Shown: positions 26,890 to 37,607 of the stretch, one piece after another
Numbering within the stretch: position 1 is the stretch's first letter
How the letters are laid out: every line of letters begins with the position of its first letter
Assembly (NCBI RefSeq): GCF_900155865.1
Contig: NZ_LT707006.1
Location: 591,490 to 655,489 of the forward strand
Reading direction: 5' to 3'
Source of the DNA: Bacteroides bouchesdurhonensis
GTDB taxonomy: Bacteria; Bacteroidota; Bacteroidia; Bacteroidales; Bacteroidaceae
DNA: 64,000 bases
Position numbers and translations under genes: made by a program
Notes under the pieces: generated by a model
The model's input: only the letters and a program-made list of their open reading frames with translations
Databases searched by the model: none
Told to the model about the DNA's origin: nothing

Positions 26890-28929
26890 TTATTTCACCT
26901 CACTCCCAGGTTTCACCTCACGTCCCGGCATGATCACAGCCAGACTACCATCATTGTTTTCAGCACTTAGAATCATGCCTTCGCTAACGATGCCTTTCAA
27001 CTTGCGTGGAGCCAGATTGGCAATAAAGCAAACTTGCTTGCCTACCAATTCTTCGGGTTGATAGTGTTTGGCAATACCCGACACAATAGTCCGTGTTTCC
27101 AGTCCGTCGTCAATCTTGAATTGTAATAGTTTGTCTGCTTTGGGCACCTTTTGACATTCAAGAATAGTCCCCACACGAATATCTAGCTTCATGAAGTCAT
27201 CAAATTCAATGTTCGGACGTATTGGATTTGCTTTATAATTAGCTTCTTCGTTTGCTTTTTTTGTATCAAGTAACTTTTGTACCTGAGCCTCGATCGTTGC
27301 ATCTTCAATCTTCTCGAAAAGTAATTCCGACTTGTTCAATTGATGGCCTTCCGGAAGCAAATTGCTCCGTCCAAGTTCAGCCCAATCAAAGTTATCCATA
27401 TTCAACATCTGACGTAGTCTTTCCGAACTAAACGGAAGGAATGGTTCGAAGGCAATAGCCAGGTTAGCAACTAGTTGAAGAGCAATATTCAAAATGGTGC
27501 CTACACGCTCCATATCAGTCTTAGCTAACTTCCAAGGTTCAGTATCAGCGAGATATTTGTTACCAATACGTGCTAGATTCATGGCTTCTTTTTGTGCATC
27601 ACGGAATTTGAAAATATCAAGTAGTTTTTCAACTTCTGCTTTTACATCAGCAAATTCCTTTAGTGTATCTTTGTCATAATCTGTCAGTTCACCGCAAGTT
27701 GGCACTTTTCCATCAAAATATTTTTGAGTCAGTACCATAGCCCGATTTACAAAGTTACCATAAACGGCTACCAATTCATTATTATTACGTGCCTGAAAGT
27801 CTTTCCAGGTAAAATCATTGTCTTTAGTTTCCGGTGCATTAGCAGTTAATACATAACGGAGTACATCTTGTTTATCGGGAAAATCAATCAGGTATTCATG
27901 CAACCATACTGCCCAATTTCGTGAAGTTGAGATTTTATCACCTTCCAAATTCAAAAATTCGTTGCTTGGAACATTATCCGGCAGGATATAACTACCTTCC
28001 GCTTTCAACATAGCAGGAAATACAATACAATGGAATACAATATTATCTTTTCCGATAAAATGAACCAGACGAGTTTCGGGGTCTTTCCACCAAGTTTCCC
28101 AACTGTCCGGCAAAAGTTCTTTCGTGTTGGATATATAACCGATAGGAGCATCAAACCATACATACAGTACTTTACCCTCAGCACCTTCGACGGGAACAGG
28201 AATACCCCAATCAAGATCGCGGCTCACCGCACGTGGCTGCAAGCCCATATCGAGCCAACTCTTGCACTGTCCATATACATTCGGCCGCCATTCTTTATGG
28301 TCTTCCAGAATCCATTGACGCAACCAGCCTTCATGTTTATCAAGAGGAAGATACCAATGCTTGGTTTCTTTCATGACTGGTTTACTTCCGCTAATGGCAC
28401 TTTTAGGATTAATCAGATCTGTTGGTGACAAGGAAGTACCGCATTTTTCGCATTGATCACCGTAAGCACCTTCTGCGTGGCAATGAGGACATTCGCCGGT
28501 TATATAACGGTCGGCAAGAAACTGATGAGCTTCTTCATCATAATATTGCTCAGAAGTTTTTTCAATAAATTCTCCTTTGTTATAGAGAGTTTTGAAAAAA
28601 TCCGAAGCCAGTTGGTGATGAGTAGGCGAAGTAGTCCGGCTATACACGTCAAATGAGATACCAAATTCTTTGAATGATTGCTTAATGAGCGAATGATAGC
28701 GGTCTACCACATCTTGCGGAGTAATTCCTTCCTTTTTTGCACGGATTGTAATAGGCACTCCATGCTCATCTGAACCTCCAATAAACAGTACATCTTCTTT
28801 TTTCAACCGCAAATAGCGTACATAGATATCTGCGGGTACATATACACCTGCCAAATGACCAATGTGGACAGGTCCGTTAGCATACGGCAATGCCGATGTG
28901 ACAGTAGTTCTTTTGAATTTCTTTTCCAT
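26890..28929 (-). CDS. metG: Methionine--tRNA ligase
   Basis: 679 aa, class I aminoacyl-tRNA synthetase that charges tRNA-Met. HIGH motif is HIGH itself at residues 22-25 ([16 protein letters not shown]), the KMSKS loop is KISTS (about residue 337, [10 protein letters not shown]), and the zinc knuckle is [17 protein letters not shown]. The C-terminal 105 residues form the Trbp111-like tRNA-binding OB domain ([26 protein letters not shown]). Full length and intact. Heads the minus-strand glycan cluster with only 2 bp to the flippase gene, so the glycan genes are probably read from the metG promoter at 28983-28990. An essential gene in the middle of the four receptor cassettes. Confidence 0.98.
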   Translation of the reverse strand: MEKKFKRTTVTSALPYANGPVHIGHLAGVYVPADIYVRYLRLKKEDVLFIGGSDEHGVPITIRAKKEGITPQDVVDRYHSLIKQSFKEFGISFDVYSRTTSPTHHQLASDFFKTLYNKGEFIEKTSEQYYDEEAHQFLADRYITGECPHCHAEGAYGDQCEKCGTSLSPTDLINPKSAISGSKPVMKETKHWYLPLDKHEGWLRQWILEDHKEWRPNVYGQCKSWLDMGLQPRAVSRDLDWGIPVPVEGAEGKVLYVWFDAPIGYISNTKELLPDSWETWWKDPETRLVHFIGKDNIVFHCIVFPAMLKAEGSYILPDNVPSNEFLNLEGDKISTSRNWAVWLHEYLIDFPDKQDVLRYVLTANAPETKDNDFTWKDFQARNNNELVAVYGNFVNRAMVLTQKYFDGKVPTCGELTDYDKDTLKEFADVKAEVEKLLDIFKFRDAQKEAMNLARIGNKYLADTEPWKLAKTDMERVGTILNIALQLVANLAIAFEPFLPFSSERLRQMLNMDNFDWAELGRSNLLPEGHQLNKSELLFEKIEDATIEAQVQKLLDTKKANEEANYKANPIRPNIEFDDFMKLDIRVGTILECQKVPKADKLLQFKIDDGLETRTIVSGIAKHYQPEELVGKQVCFIANLAPRKLKGIVSEGMILSAENNDGSLAVIMPGREVKPGSEVK

Positions 28930-28982
28930 TATATAGTGTGTATTTTGTTATTTTTTATAGCACTTGCTTTTATAATAATGTG

Positions 28983-28990
28983 CAAAGATA
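28983..28990 (-). promoter_or_regulatory. -7 promoter box of metG
   Basis: Minus strand TATCTTTG (followed by CAC) matches TAnnTTTG, 54 bp before the metG start. No clear -33 TTTG. The next 170 bp up to the insertion sequence hold nothing recognisable. Confidence 0.5.
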
Positions 28991-29157
28991 AGGAAAATCT
29001 GACATCATTAGATGTCTTTGAAGGGAAGATTACTTTTTTATCATTGAAATAAGTCTCATATTTTAAAGAAATAAGGGCTTTAATTGAAAGTTCCGAATAT
29101 AAACCCGAAAGTTCTACAATATAGATTCAAAGTTTACAATTGTAATTAAGCTTAATA

Positions 29158-30490
29158 ACAATAGTTCGTTAAGTTTTGAATTAACAACTAAAAAGTAGGT
29201 CAAGTCCTACCAATTCATTATATTAAGGGTTCCTACATCCTGAAAAAAATGAATCTGAACGAACTTGACCAATATCTTGAGATAATAAATAATTTGCTGA
29301 GTCAGTCAGCTGCAAAGATAAACAAATGGCGTGAGAAATTTATGCTTGAAGTACTACTTTTATATCTGATTATCCCCGGTAGGATTAATTTCCTTCAACT
29401 GGGTCGTTATGGTCGCTTTTGCGAACAACGCTATCGTCAGCAGTTTGGTCGCAAGTTTGACTGGCTCTGCTTCAATGCGACTTTGGCTGAATCTCAGATA
29501 AGTAGCCGTGTTGCTATCGCTTTCGATCCGAGTTATATCAGCAAGTCAGGGAAATGCACTCCCTATCTGGGCCGTTTTTGGTCCGGTTGTGCAAAAATGG
29601 CTAAGCATGGTCTTGAAATCTCCGGTATAGGTATTATTGATATGGATCTTCATACCTGCTTCCATTTGGAGGCCGTTCAAACGCCGCCTGTGAAAACCTT
29701 GGAACAAGCTAAATGGACATTGATAGATTGGTATTTGCATGTACTTCGTACCCGTAAGGGAACTCTTCAGCAGCTGACCAAGTATGTAGTTGCCGATGCT
29801 TATTTCTCTAAATCCACTTTTGTGGATGGTGCCCTGGATATAGGATTCCATGTCATCAGTCGTTTTCGGGATGACGCTTATTTCCGGTATCTGACGATGG
29901 AACAACCTACGGGTAAAAAGGGCCGACCTAAATTGTATGATGGTAAAATTGATATGAAACACTTGGAAGAGGAACGTTTTGAAATTATTCAGTTGGAAAA
30001 GGGAGAGGGACGAATACTTTCAGCAATCGTCCACTCCCGTTCCTTAGGGAGAAATATTCGATTGTGTATTTGGGAAAGTGATGACAAGAAGGTGCGTAAG
30101 TTATATTTCTCTACGGACACGCAGATGAAAGCGATGGATATACTGGATTATTACAGGACTCGTTTTCAAATTGAATTTTGCTACCGGGATAGCAAGCAAT
30201 TCACAGGGCTGACCGACTGCCAAAGTCGCGACTTGGACAAACTGCATTTCCACTTTAACGCTTCATTGACCAGTGTAAATCTGGCAAAAGTGAAAGCCTT
30301 GGAGAAGGGAACTGTTCTATCAATGGCATCTGTAAAGGTGCTGTGCCACAATCTTTTTCTTATGCAACGATTTATTTCCGTGTTAGGGATTAATCCTAAC
30401 GAGGAAATAAATCGAAGACTATGGGAAGAGGGAGTGAAATTTGCAGCAATTGCTGCGTAAATGTTAATTAAATATTTAACGAACTATTGT
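29158..30490 (+). mobile_element. IS4-type insertion sequence, complete (about 1333 bp)
   Basis: Ends are a 15-bp perfect inverted repeat ACAATAGTTCGTTAA (29158-29172) and its complement (30476-30490). A single transposase ORF fills the interior. A 4-bp direct repeat AATA flanks both ends (29154-29157 and 30491-30494); this is short for the IS4 family and may be chance or only part of the duplication. It lies between metG and cassette 3, 186 bp outside the cassette 3 element. Confidence 0.85.
29249..30460 (+). CDS. IS4-family transposase (DDE)
   Basis: 403 aa, intact. RNase-H-fold catalytic residues can be read as Asp93 (AFDPSYI), Asp183 (VADAYFSK) and Glu309 within the IS4 signature Y-(2)-R-(3)-E-(6)-K: Tyr302, Arg305, Glu309, Lys316 (YRTRFQIEFCYRDSK). 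The C-terminus is EINRRLWEEGVKFAAIAA; a decayed copy of the same ending is found on the minus strand at 38820-38879. No frameshift or stop, so the element may be active. Confidence 0.93.
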   Translation: MNLNELDQYLEIINNLLSQSAAKINKWREKFMLEVLLLYLIIPGRINFLQLGRYGRFCEQRYRQQFGRKFDWLCFNATLAESQISSRVAIAFDPSYISKSGKCTPYLGRFWSGCAKMAKHGLEISGIGIIDMDLHTCFHLEAVQTPPVKTLEQAKWTLIDWYLHVLRTRKGTLQQLTKYVVADAYFSKSTFVDGALDIGFHVISRFRDDAYFRYLTMEQPTGKKGRPKLYDGKIDMKHLEEERFEIIQLEKGEGRILSAIVHSRSLGRNIRLCIWESDDKKVRKLYFSTDTQMKAMDILDYYRTRFQIEFCYRDSKQFTGLTDCQSRDLDKLHFHFNASLTSVNLAKVKALEKGTVLSMASVKVLCHNLFLMQRFISVLGINPNEEINRRLWEEGVKFAAIAA

Positions 30491-30675
30491 AATAAGAAAC
30501 ATATTTTCTATTAAGGTAAAGCAGTAAGAAATAACCGATTGTTCTCCGCTGATTAAGTAAAGATAAGAAGACCTTATTACATGTAAAATAATTGAAAGCA
30601 TCTACTTAACTAATAAAACACGTGTAATCTATTGATTGAATACTTATTTTGTTTTTCAATTTTAAAAATAAGCAT

Positions 30676-30693
30676 TCATAATTCGCATTATGT
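30676..30693 (+). repeat. 18-bp inverted-arm element, copy 3 (upstream of cassette 3)
   Basis: TCATAATTCGCATTATGT, one mismatch (first base) from the other copies, same orientation to its cassette, 250 bp before the first ATG. It starts a block of 99 bp (30677-30775) that is identical to the block beside copy 4. Confidence 0.8.
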
Positions 30694-30918
30694 CATGTTG
30701 GGAATAAAAAGGGTTCCATAGTATCATAGAAGAGACTTTTTGAATGATAAAAGATATAACGTCTGGAATGTTTGGTTGAAACAAATTGAAATTATTAAAC
30801 ACATATAAATTCTATTGATTGAATTAAATATTTGTCAATTCTATTTATTGATATGATGAAATTATGCTCGCTTTAATATATAGATATTATAAAAGTAAAT
30901 ACATGTAACGTGATTTTT

Positions 30919-30943
30919 ATTAACCTTTTTAATTATTTAATTT
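30919..30943 (+). promoter_or_regulatory. Conserved AT-rich leader of cassette 3
   Basis: 25 bases before the ATG, identical to cassette 2. The DNA between the shared 99-bp block and this leader is not conserved, so the leader is a separate island of conservation. Confidence 0.5.
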
Positions 30944-32401
30944 ATGAATAGACACTTAATTTACATGCTAGCATTATGCAGCATGTTAGTGACTGGCTGT
31001 AAAGACGATACTAAAGACCCGACAGTGTGGGATACTACACCATGTGATCCGTCAAGGCCGGTTGAGTTTAAGGATTTTACTCCTAAAGAAGGTGGCGTAC
31101 GTACCAGGCTGTATATCAGTGGTTCGAATTTTGGTAAAGATGAGAGTAAAATTAGTGTAACTATTGGCGGACAAAAAACACCCGTTATTTCTTCAAATGG
31201 TTCAACTCTGTATTGTATGCTTCCTGGGCGTGCATATGGCGGTGTCATAAATATTGTGGTCAGAGACAAGGACAATAAGGTTGTGAAGGACTATACATTT
31301 GACGAAGCTTTCAACTATCACTCCAAAACCGTGGTAGGTACCTTATTGAGAAATGTCGATCCGAATACGAATGCACACCCGTTTCAGGACGGAGCTTTCT
31401 CCGAAGGGGCAGGACTGCCTTATTCCGACTGGATGATATTTGATCCGAAACCGACAGATGGTGACAAGATTATTTTCACCATCAATTATCAGGGAGGTAA
31501 CGAAGCAATTCGCACGATTAATCTGACTAAACAGGAGATAAGTACGATCTATACGGGAGCCCGTTCGCCTAAAATGCAGACCTTCGAGTTCTCTGCCGAT
31601 GGCGATACTTTACTGATTCCCGACGATAATGGAAAGGGCACTATGGGTAATGTAGAAATGACTAATATCTGGTACGCTCTTCGTTCTGAAAACTTCAGTA
31701 AGTTGCGTCCCTACTGTTATGGACCGTGTGCTTATGCTGTGGCTTATATGCCGGATGGAACTATATTCTATACGGTTTATCCCAATGGATCAGTTCTAAA
31801 GATGGATCGCGGTGCACAGGCAACTCCTCCCTATATTGACAGAAAATGTGAAGTAATGTGCTCCATGAATCAAGTTTCTGCAGATAAAGGACGGCAAATT
31901 AAGATCAAGGCACATCCCGATGGTAAATATGTACTTATTTTCAGTATCCAAACAGGTGCTATTTATAAGTGTGAATACAATGCAGCAGGACATCGACTGA
32001 ATGGTATTCAACTTTATGCCGGTGATTATGGCAGCAAAGATAATGCGAACAATATTCAGGAAGGTGTAGGTGCTCAAGCGCGTTTTGCAAGACCATGGGC
32101 AGGTTGTTTTGCATATAATCCTAAATATGCGGATCGTCCCGACGGTGATATGTACGATTTTGTATTTATGGATCAAGTGGCACATTGTATGTGGAAACTT
32201 ACTCCGGACCAAGTTGCCACTATTATCGCCGGACGTAGTAATTATACGGTTGATAATAAATTTGATGGATATATTGATGGCGAGCCGTTACATGAGGCAC
32301 GTTTCAAAGCACCACGTGCCTGTACCTATGATCCGGAAGAAGAAACTTTCTATTTGGTAGATAATGGAAACCATTGTATTCGTTATTTGAGAACCGAATA
32401 A
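30944..32401 (+). CDS. Cassette 3 IPT/TIG plus NHL-propeller lipoprotein
   Basis: 485 aa, the longest of the four. Signal MNRHLIYMLALCSMLVTGC (Cys19) resembles the cassette 1 signal, while the body (WDTTPCDPSRP linker, FTPKEGGVRTRLYISGSNFG, HPFQDGAFSEGAGLPYSDWM) resembles cassettes 2 and 4, a hint of mosaic origin. IPT/TIG about 40-120; propeller ends with HCMWKLTPDQVATIIAGRSNY and EARFKAPRACTYDPEEETFYLVD. Extra residues lie in the blade around QVSADKGRQIKIKAHPDG and YAGDYGSKDNANN. 28 bp before SusC. Confidence 0.86.
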   Translation: MNRHLIYMLALCSMLVTGCKDDTKDPTVWDTTPCDPSRPVEFKDFTPKEGGVRTRLYISGSNFGKDESKISVTIGGQKTPVISSNGSTLYCMLPGRAYGGVINIVVRDKDNKVVKDYTFDEAFNYHSKTVVGTLLRNVDPNTNAHPFQDGAFSEGAGLPYSDWMIFDPKPTDGDKIIFTINYQGGNEAIRTINLTKQEISTIYTGARSPKMQTFEFSADGDTLLIPDDNGKGTMGNVEMTNIWYALRSENFSKLRPYCYGPCAYAVAYMPDGTIFYTVYPNGSVLKMDRGAQATPPYIDRKCEVMCSMNQVSADKGRQIKIKAHPDGKYVLIFSIQTGAIYKCEYNAAGHRLNGIQLYAGDYGSKDNANNIQEGVGAQARFARPWAGCFAYNPKYADRPDGDMYDFVFMDQVAHCMWKLTPDQVATIIAGRSNYTVDNKFDGYIDGEPLHEARFKAPRACTYDPEEETFYLVDNGNHCIRYLRTE

Positions 32402-32429
32402 TACTATATACTATAAAAACACAGATGAT

Positions 32430-35400
32430 ATGAAAAAAATATTTTTACTGTTTTGGTTGGTGATAGGATGTATGAATGCCTCCTATGCTCAGGAACAACA
32501 AATAGAAGTAACGGGGGTTGTCACCGACAATAATAAGGAGCCACTTATCGGAGCGAACATTACGGTGAAGAATATGCCGGGATTTGGAGTGATGACTGAC
32601 ATAAATGGACGTTATAAAATCAAAGTAAGTGAATATGCCACTTTGGTATACTCTTATATAGGTTTTAAAACTCAAGAAAAAATAGTGAAAGGGAATAAAG
32701 TAATCGATGTGGTGTTGAAAGAAGACGAAGCTAATGTACTTGACGAAGTAACTATCACCGGTACTGGTGCGCAAAAGAAAATTACGGTGACAGGTGCAGT
32801 GACTACAGTCGATGTTTCCCAGTTAAAAACTCCCAGTGCCAGCATCACGAATGCACTAGCAGGTACCGTTCCAGGCATTATGGCTCGTCAGACTTCCGGC
32901 CAACCGGGTGAGAACTTTTCCGAGTTCTGGATTCGCGGTATTTCCACTTTCGGAGCGGGTGCCAGTGCACTGGTTTTAGTCGATGGATTCGAACGTAGCT
33001 TGAATGAAGTAAACGTAGAAGACATTCAAGATTTCTCGGTATTGAAAGATGCTTCCGCAACTGCTATTTATGGTTCTCGTGGCGCAAATGGTGTTGTATT
33101 AATCACTACTAAGCGAGGAAAAGAAGGTAAAACGAAAGTGAATGCAAAAGTGGAGACTTCTTACAGTACACGTACTAAGACTCCAGAATTTGTAGATGGT
33201 GTAAAATATGTACAGATGGTAAATGAGGCGTTTACTACACGTAGTAAGCCAGCACCATATACGGATGAAGACGTAGAACTTTTCCGTAACGGACTTGATC
33301 CGGAACTTTTCCCGAATGTAAACTGGATGGATATGATTCTTAAAAAAGGTGCTCCTATCTATCGCGCTACAGTCGACTTGAGTGGTGGAGGTACTACTGC
33401 GCGCTACTTCGTTTCTGCCAGCTATGTGGATGAAGGTGGTATGTATAAGACGGACAAAGGATTGAAGGAATATGATACTAATGCGAATTATCGCCGTTGG
33501 AACTATCGTATGAATATAGACTTGAATCTAACCAAAACTACTTTACTCAAGGTAGGTGTAAGCGGCTCGCTGGATAAGAAAAACCAACCGGGAGGAACAG
33601 CCAGCCAGGTTTGGATATCTGCTCTTTCATACAATCCTATTGCTACCCCAGTGAAATATAAAGATGGAAAGTGGGCTGCGCAAGGAACAAACAATCAGAT
33701 AAACCCATGGTTTTTGGTTACTCAGATGGGATATGCTGAAAATTGGAATAATAAAATTCAAACTACGATCAATCTGGAGCAAGATTTGAAGTTCGTCACT
33801 AAAGGTCTGAAATTCATCGGACGTTTCGGCTATGATACCAATACTTATAATAGCAATGCACACCGTAAATGGCCTGATATGTGGAGAGCGCAAAACCAAC
33901 GCAACGGTTTTGGACAATTGGAACTAAAAAAAGTGGTAGATGAACAATTAATGAAGATTACGCCAACTTCAACTGGTGACCGTAAGGAATATCTGGAAGC
34001 GGAGTTGCATTATAACCGTACATTTGGGGATCATATAATAGGTGGAGTCATGAAATACACACAGGATAAGACGGTAAACACTTCTGAAAATCCTACACTT
34101 AATGCTATTCAAGGCATTCAAAACCGTCATCAAGGTTTGGCCGGACGCTTCACATACGGATGGAAATACCGTTATTTTGTTGATTTCAATTTTGGTTATA
34201 ACGGATCAGAGAACTTTGCTACCGGACACCAGTTTGGTTTCTTCCCGGCTTATTCCGCAGCATGGAACATTGCAGAAGAACCAATTATCAAGAAAAATCT
34301 CAAATGGATGAATATGTTCAAATTACGTTATTCATACGGTAAAGTAGGTAACGATAATCTAATGGAAGGTAGTACAAAGATCCGTTTTCCTTATCTGTCA
34401 ACGTATAAAACAGCTGACAAATATGGTTACTATTTTGGTGATGTGAGAACTGAGTCCTTTAGCGGTACATTCTATCCAGGATTGACTTATAGCAATTTTG
34501 CCTCTAATGGCATTACATGGGAAATTGCTAAAAAGCACGACGTTGGTATCGATTTCTCTATGTTCAACGACAAATTTAGCGGTACTATCGACTATTTTCA
34601 CGAACAACGTGACGGAATTTACATGAAACGTACTTTCTTACCTTACAGCACCGGATTGTTAGAGTACTCTCCGTATGCTAATATAGGATCTGTCTTGTCA
34701 AGGGGTTTTGACGGCAACATTGCTTATAACCAGAAGTTTGGAGATTTTAATCTCACATTTCGTGCCAATATGACTTATAGTAAGAATGAGATTAAAGAAT
34801 ACGATGAGCAATTCAGCCACTTTGACTATAAGTATAAAAAGGGCTATCGCGTAGATCAACTGCGAGGATTGATCTCCGAAGGTTTGTTTTCCAGTTATGA
34901 TGAAATCCGTAACAGTCCTAAACAGACGTTTGGAGAAGTAGCCCCAGGTGATATCAAATATAAGGACGTGAATGGTGACGGAGTGATTGACGGTAATGAT
35001 GAAGTACCTATCGGAGCTACGACTAAACCAAACCTGATCTATGGTTTCGGTTTGTCAGCTCAATGGAAAGGATTCGATTTCAATTTACATTTTCAAGGAG
35101 CCGGCAAATCATCTTTCGCTCTCTACGGGTCTGTCGCTTATCCTCTTAGCCAAGGATATTGGGGAAATATCCTGAGTGATGTAGACGGTAACTATTGGTC
35201 ATTAGGTACCAATGAAAACCCGAATGCCAAATATCCACGCTTGAGCTTTGGAGGCAATGGTAACAATTTCCGTTCTTCTACGTATTGGATGCGCGACGGT
35301 TCTTATCTTCGTCTGAAGAATCTGGAATTGGGTTACACATTGCCTACAAGGTGGATGAACCGTATCTATTTGAATAAAGTTCGCATTTATTTCATGGGAA

Positions 35401-35516
35401 CCAATTTGCTAACATTCTCCAAATTCGACCTTTGGGATCCGGAAATGGGTAGTGGAACCGGTGAAAAGTATCCTTTGAGTAGAACCTATACGCTTGGGTT
35501 GACTGTTAACTTATAA
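32430..35516 (+). CDS. Cassette 3 SusC/RagA-family TonB-dependent transporter
   Basis: 1028 aa, signal to SYAQ, regulatory-like domain, plug with SGQPGENFSEFWIRGIS (Asn-Phe where the other copies have Asn-Ile) and barrel ending YPLSRTYTLGLTVNL. A five-residue insertion (NLMEGSTKIRFPYLS) is shared with cassette 1 (KLMNGNTQIRFPYVE) but absent from cassettes 2 and 4, again a mosaic pattern. Other differences cluster in predicted outer loops (TPTSTGDRKEYLEAELHY, ESFSGTFYPGLTYS). 11 bp before SusD. Confidence 0.95.
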   Translation: MKKIFLLFWLVIGCMNASYAQEQQIEVTGVVTDNNKEPLIGANITVKNMPGFGVMTDINGRYKIKVSEYATLVYSYIGFKTQEKIVKGNKVIDVVLKEDEANVLDEVTITGTGAQKKITVTGAVTTVDVSQLKTPSASITNALAGTVPGIMARQTSGQPGENFSEFWIRGISTFGAGASALVLVDGFERSLNEVNVEDIQDFSVLKDASATAIYGSRGANGVVLITTKRGKEGKTKVNAKVETSYSTRTKTPEFVDGVKYVQMVNEAFTTRSKPAPYTDEDVELFRNGLDPELFPNVNWMDMILKKGAPIYRATVDLSGGGTTARYFVSASYVDEGGMYKTDKGLKEYDTNANYRRWNYRMNIDLNLTKTTLLKVGVSGSLDKKNQPGGTASQVWISALSYNPIATPVKYKDGKWAAQGTNNQINPWFLVTQMGYAENWNNKIQTTINLEQDLKFVTKGLKFIGRFGYDTNTYNSNAHRKWPDMWRAQNQRNGFGQLELKKVVDEQLMKITPTSTGDRKEYLEAELHYNRTFGDHIIGGVMKYTQDKTVNTSENPTLNAIQGIQNRHQGLAGRFTYGWKYRYFVDFNFGYNGSENFATGHQFGFFPAYSAAWNIAEEPIIKKNLKWMNMFKLRYSYGKVGNDNLMEGSTKIRFPYLSTYKTADKYGYYFGDVRTESFSGTFYPGLTYSNFASNGITWEIAKKHDVGIDFSMFNDKFSGTIDYFHEQRDGIYMKRTFLPYSTGLLEYSPYANIGSVLSRGFDGNIAYNQKFGDFNLTFRANMTYSKNEIKEYDEQFSHFDYKYKKGYRVDQLRGLISEGLFSSYDEIRNSPKQTFGEVAPGDIKYKDVNGDGVIDGNDEVPIGATTKPNLIYGFGLSAQWKGFDFNLHFQGAGKSSFALYGSVAYPLSQGYWGNILSDVDGNYWSLGTNENPNAKYPRLSFGGNGNNFRSSTYWMRDGSYLRLKNLELGYTLPTRWMNRIYLNKVRIYFMGTNLLTFSKFDLWDPEMGSGTGEKYPLSRTYTLGLTVNL

Positions 35517-35527
35517 AACAAAATATC

Positions 35528-37579
35528 ATGAATAGAAAAATATATATATTATTAGCAGTGTCCGTAATGACGTTTGGATCGTTTTTCACTTCTTGTAGCG
35601 ATTATTTAAATGTAGAAAAGCATTTCGCTGACACGCAGTCTGAAGATAAGATATTTACAGATAGAACTTATACGATGCAATGGTTGTCTTATTGTTACTG
35701 CCGATTAATGGGAGATAATATAGAAGTCGGTCATAGCCGTTTCTGCCCGCAAAACTTTGCGGACGACCAAGTGTTTAGTGAAACCTATGGACGTTATAAA
35801 GCCTACAAGCTGGGAGAAATCGGATACGGTTATTCATACAGTGGTTATTATCAGAATTCTTGGAAATGGGCTTACGCTGCTATCTATCAGGCTACCGTTT
35901 TGATTAATAGAATAGACGGAAATATTGACCTGACACCCGAAGAAATTTCTGATGTAAAAGGGCAGGCTCGTTTCTTACGTGCATACTTTTACTGGTTAAT
36001 GATGAGAAGATACGGTCCGGTACCCATCATGCCGACGGGAGGCGTGGATTACGGAAAAAGTTACGAAGAACTGAGTTATCCACGTAACACATACGATGAG
36101 TGTGTGGAATTTATTGCAGAGGAGATGAAACAAGCTGCCAAGGAACTGCCGGAGAAACGCAATAACTTGAATATGGCACGTCCCACCCGGGGAGCTGCAC
36201 TAGCGGTCCGTGCCAAAGTATATCTCTATGGAGCCAGTCCGCTTTTTAATGGAAACACTGAAATGTCAGATTTCCAAGACAAGACCGGGCGCGTGCTGAT
36301 CTCTCAGGAATATAGTGAAGAAAAGTGGGCGAAAGCCGCTGCTGCTGCGAAAGATGTGATAGAAGGCGGATGGTATCAGTTGTTTACGAGAAAATTCCGC
36401 GATAGTGAAGTTGCCGGTGATTATGCGAATCCTAAAACAATCAAACCTCCTTATCATCCGGTTTATTCGGAAAAGAATTTCCCGGAAGGATGGAAAGATA
36501 TCGACCCGTTTGAATCATATCGATCGACATTTAGCGGTGAAGTCAATTATTACAATAACCCGGAGATTATTTTCAGTCGCGTCACTAATAGGGCAGAAGG
36601 CGACCATGATTATTTGGTAGATTACTGTGATGTAATTGATTTAGTTAAACATCAGATACCAAATTCTGCAGGTGGATATAATATGCACAGTATGACCATG
36701 AAACAATGCGATGCTTACGATATGGCAGACGGTAAACCTTTTGACCGTGAAACTTGCTTATCCGGTTTTGCCAGTGCTAAAAATAAAAAAGACCGACCTT
36801 ATGATAATCTAGAAGATGGAGTTTGGATGGGATATGCCAATCGCGAGCCTCGTTTTTATGCATCTGTGGGTTATAATGGTGCAAGATGGAACTGTACGAG
36901 TGCTTCGGATAATTCTGCATCTGATGTAATCAACAAGCAAGTATGGTACTATCGTGGCAAGCCGGACGGACGTGCCAATAATAGTGAACGTTGGCTGGTT
37001 ACCGGTATAGGCATCAAAAAATATGTTCATTCGAATGACTGTATGAATCATGGTGGAAATATACTTGCTAAACTGGAACCGGCTCTTCGTTATGCCGATA
37101 TATTGGTATCTTATGCAGAAGCTTTGAATGAAATAAAAGATGGTAACAGTTATGAGATTGAGTCATGGGATGGCAGCAAAACACATGTCATCAGCCGTGA
37201 TATTAACGAAATGCGCCGTGGTATAAAACCCGTCCGTATGCGTGCCGGAGTACCTGATTTTACTGATGATATTTACGGGAATCGCGATCTGCTATTTGAA
37301 AGAATTGTACACGAACGTCAGATTGAATTCTTTGCTGAAAGTCAGCGTTATTATGATTTGCGTCGTTGGAAGATTGCTCCGGAACATGAAGGTGCACAGA
37401 TCTACGGATGCAACGTGATGATGGACGAAGCGAACAAAGAAGCCTTTTATGTGCCTGTCAGAGTAGCAGGAGTACAAACTGCTTTCTCCCGCAAACAATA
37501 CTTCTGGCCTATGAACTATGATGAGTTACAACGAAATAAGAATATGACTCAGGCACCCGGATGGCAGGATTACGATTAA
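35528..37579 (+). CDS. Cassette 3 SusD/RagB-family lipoprotein
   Basis: 683 aa, lipobox FTSC (Cys23) then SDYLNVEKHFAD. Conserved framework as in cassettes 2 and 4; private segments include TGGVDYGKSYEEL, RKFRDSEVAGDYANPKTIKPPYHP, NSAGGYNMHSMTMK and EIKDGNSYEIESWDGSKTHVISRD. The LKDGNSYEI-type spacing resembles cassette 1 (SGQSYEIASWDESKTHTI) more than cassettes 2 and 4 (TTYEIPSWD). 28 bp before the last gene. Confidence 0.93.
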   Translation: MNRKIYILLAVSVMTFGSFFTSCSDYLNVEKHFADTQSEDKIFTDRTYTMQWLSYCYCRLMGDNIEVGHSRFCPQNFADDQVFSETYGRYKAYKLGEIGYGYSYSGYYQNSWKWAYAAIYQATVLINRIDGNIDLTPEEISDVKGQARFLRAYFYWLMMRRYGPVPIMPTGGVDYGKSYEELSYPRNTYDECVEFIAEEMKQAAKELPEKRNNLNMARPTRGAALAVRAKVYLYGASPLFNGNTEMSDFQDKTGRVLISQEYSEEKWAKAAAAAKDVIEGGWYQLFTRKFRDSEVAGDYANPKTIKPPYHPVYSEKNFPEGWKDIDPFESYRSTFSGEVNYYNNPEIIFSRVTNRAEGDHDYLVDYCDVIDLVKHQIPNSAGGYNMHSMTMKQCDAYDMADGKPFDRETCLSGFASAKNKKDRPYDNLEDGVWMGYANREPRFYASVGYNGARWNCTSASDNSASDVINKQVWYYRGKPDGRANNSERWLVTGIGIKKYVHSNDCMNHGGNILAKLEPALRYADILVSYAEALNEIKDGNSYEIESWDGSKTHVISRDINEMRRGIKPVRMRAGVPDFTDDIYGNRDLLFERIVHERQIEFFAESQRYYDLRRWKIAPEHEGAQIYGCNVMMDEANKEAFYVPVRVAGVQTAFSRKQYFWPMNYDELQRNKNMTQAPGWQDYD

Positions 37580-37607
37580 TAAATCTAAGTACATAAAAAA
37601 ATATAAT

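Larger units (their letters stand above)
30491..30943. other. Upstream region of cassette 3, 453 bp
   Basis: AT-rich, no gene. Holds the cassette 3 copy of the 18-bp element (30676-30693), the first part of the 99 bp shared with cassette 4 (30677-30775), and the conserved leader (30919-30943). No TAnnTTTG box with a proper spacing was found upstream of the element; TACTTATTTTG at about 30643 is one base off. Confidence 0.5.

Noticed and set aside
29154..30494. AATA as a definite target-site duplication of the insertion sequence
   Set aside because: Four A/T bases in an A/T-rich context are weak evidence, and IS4-family elements usually make longer duplications; kept only as a possibility.
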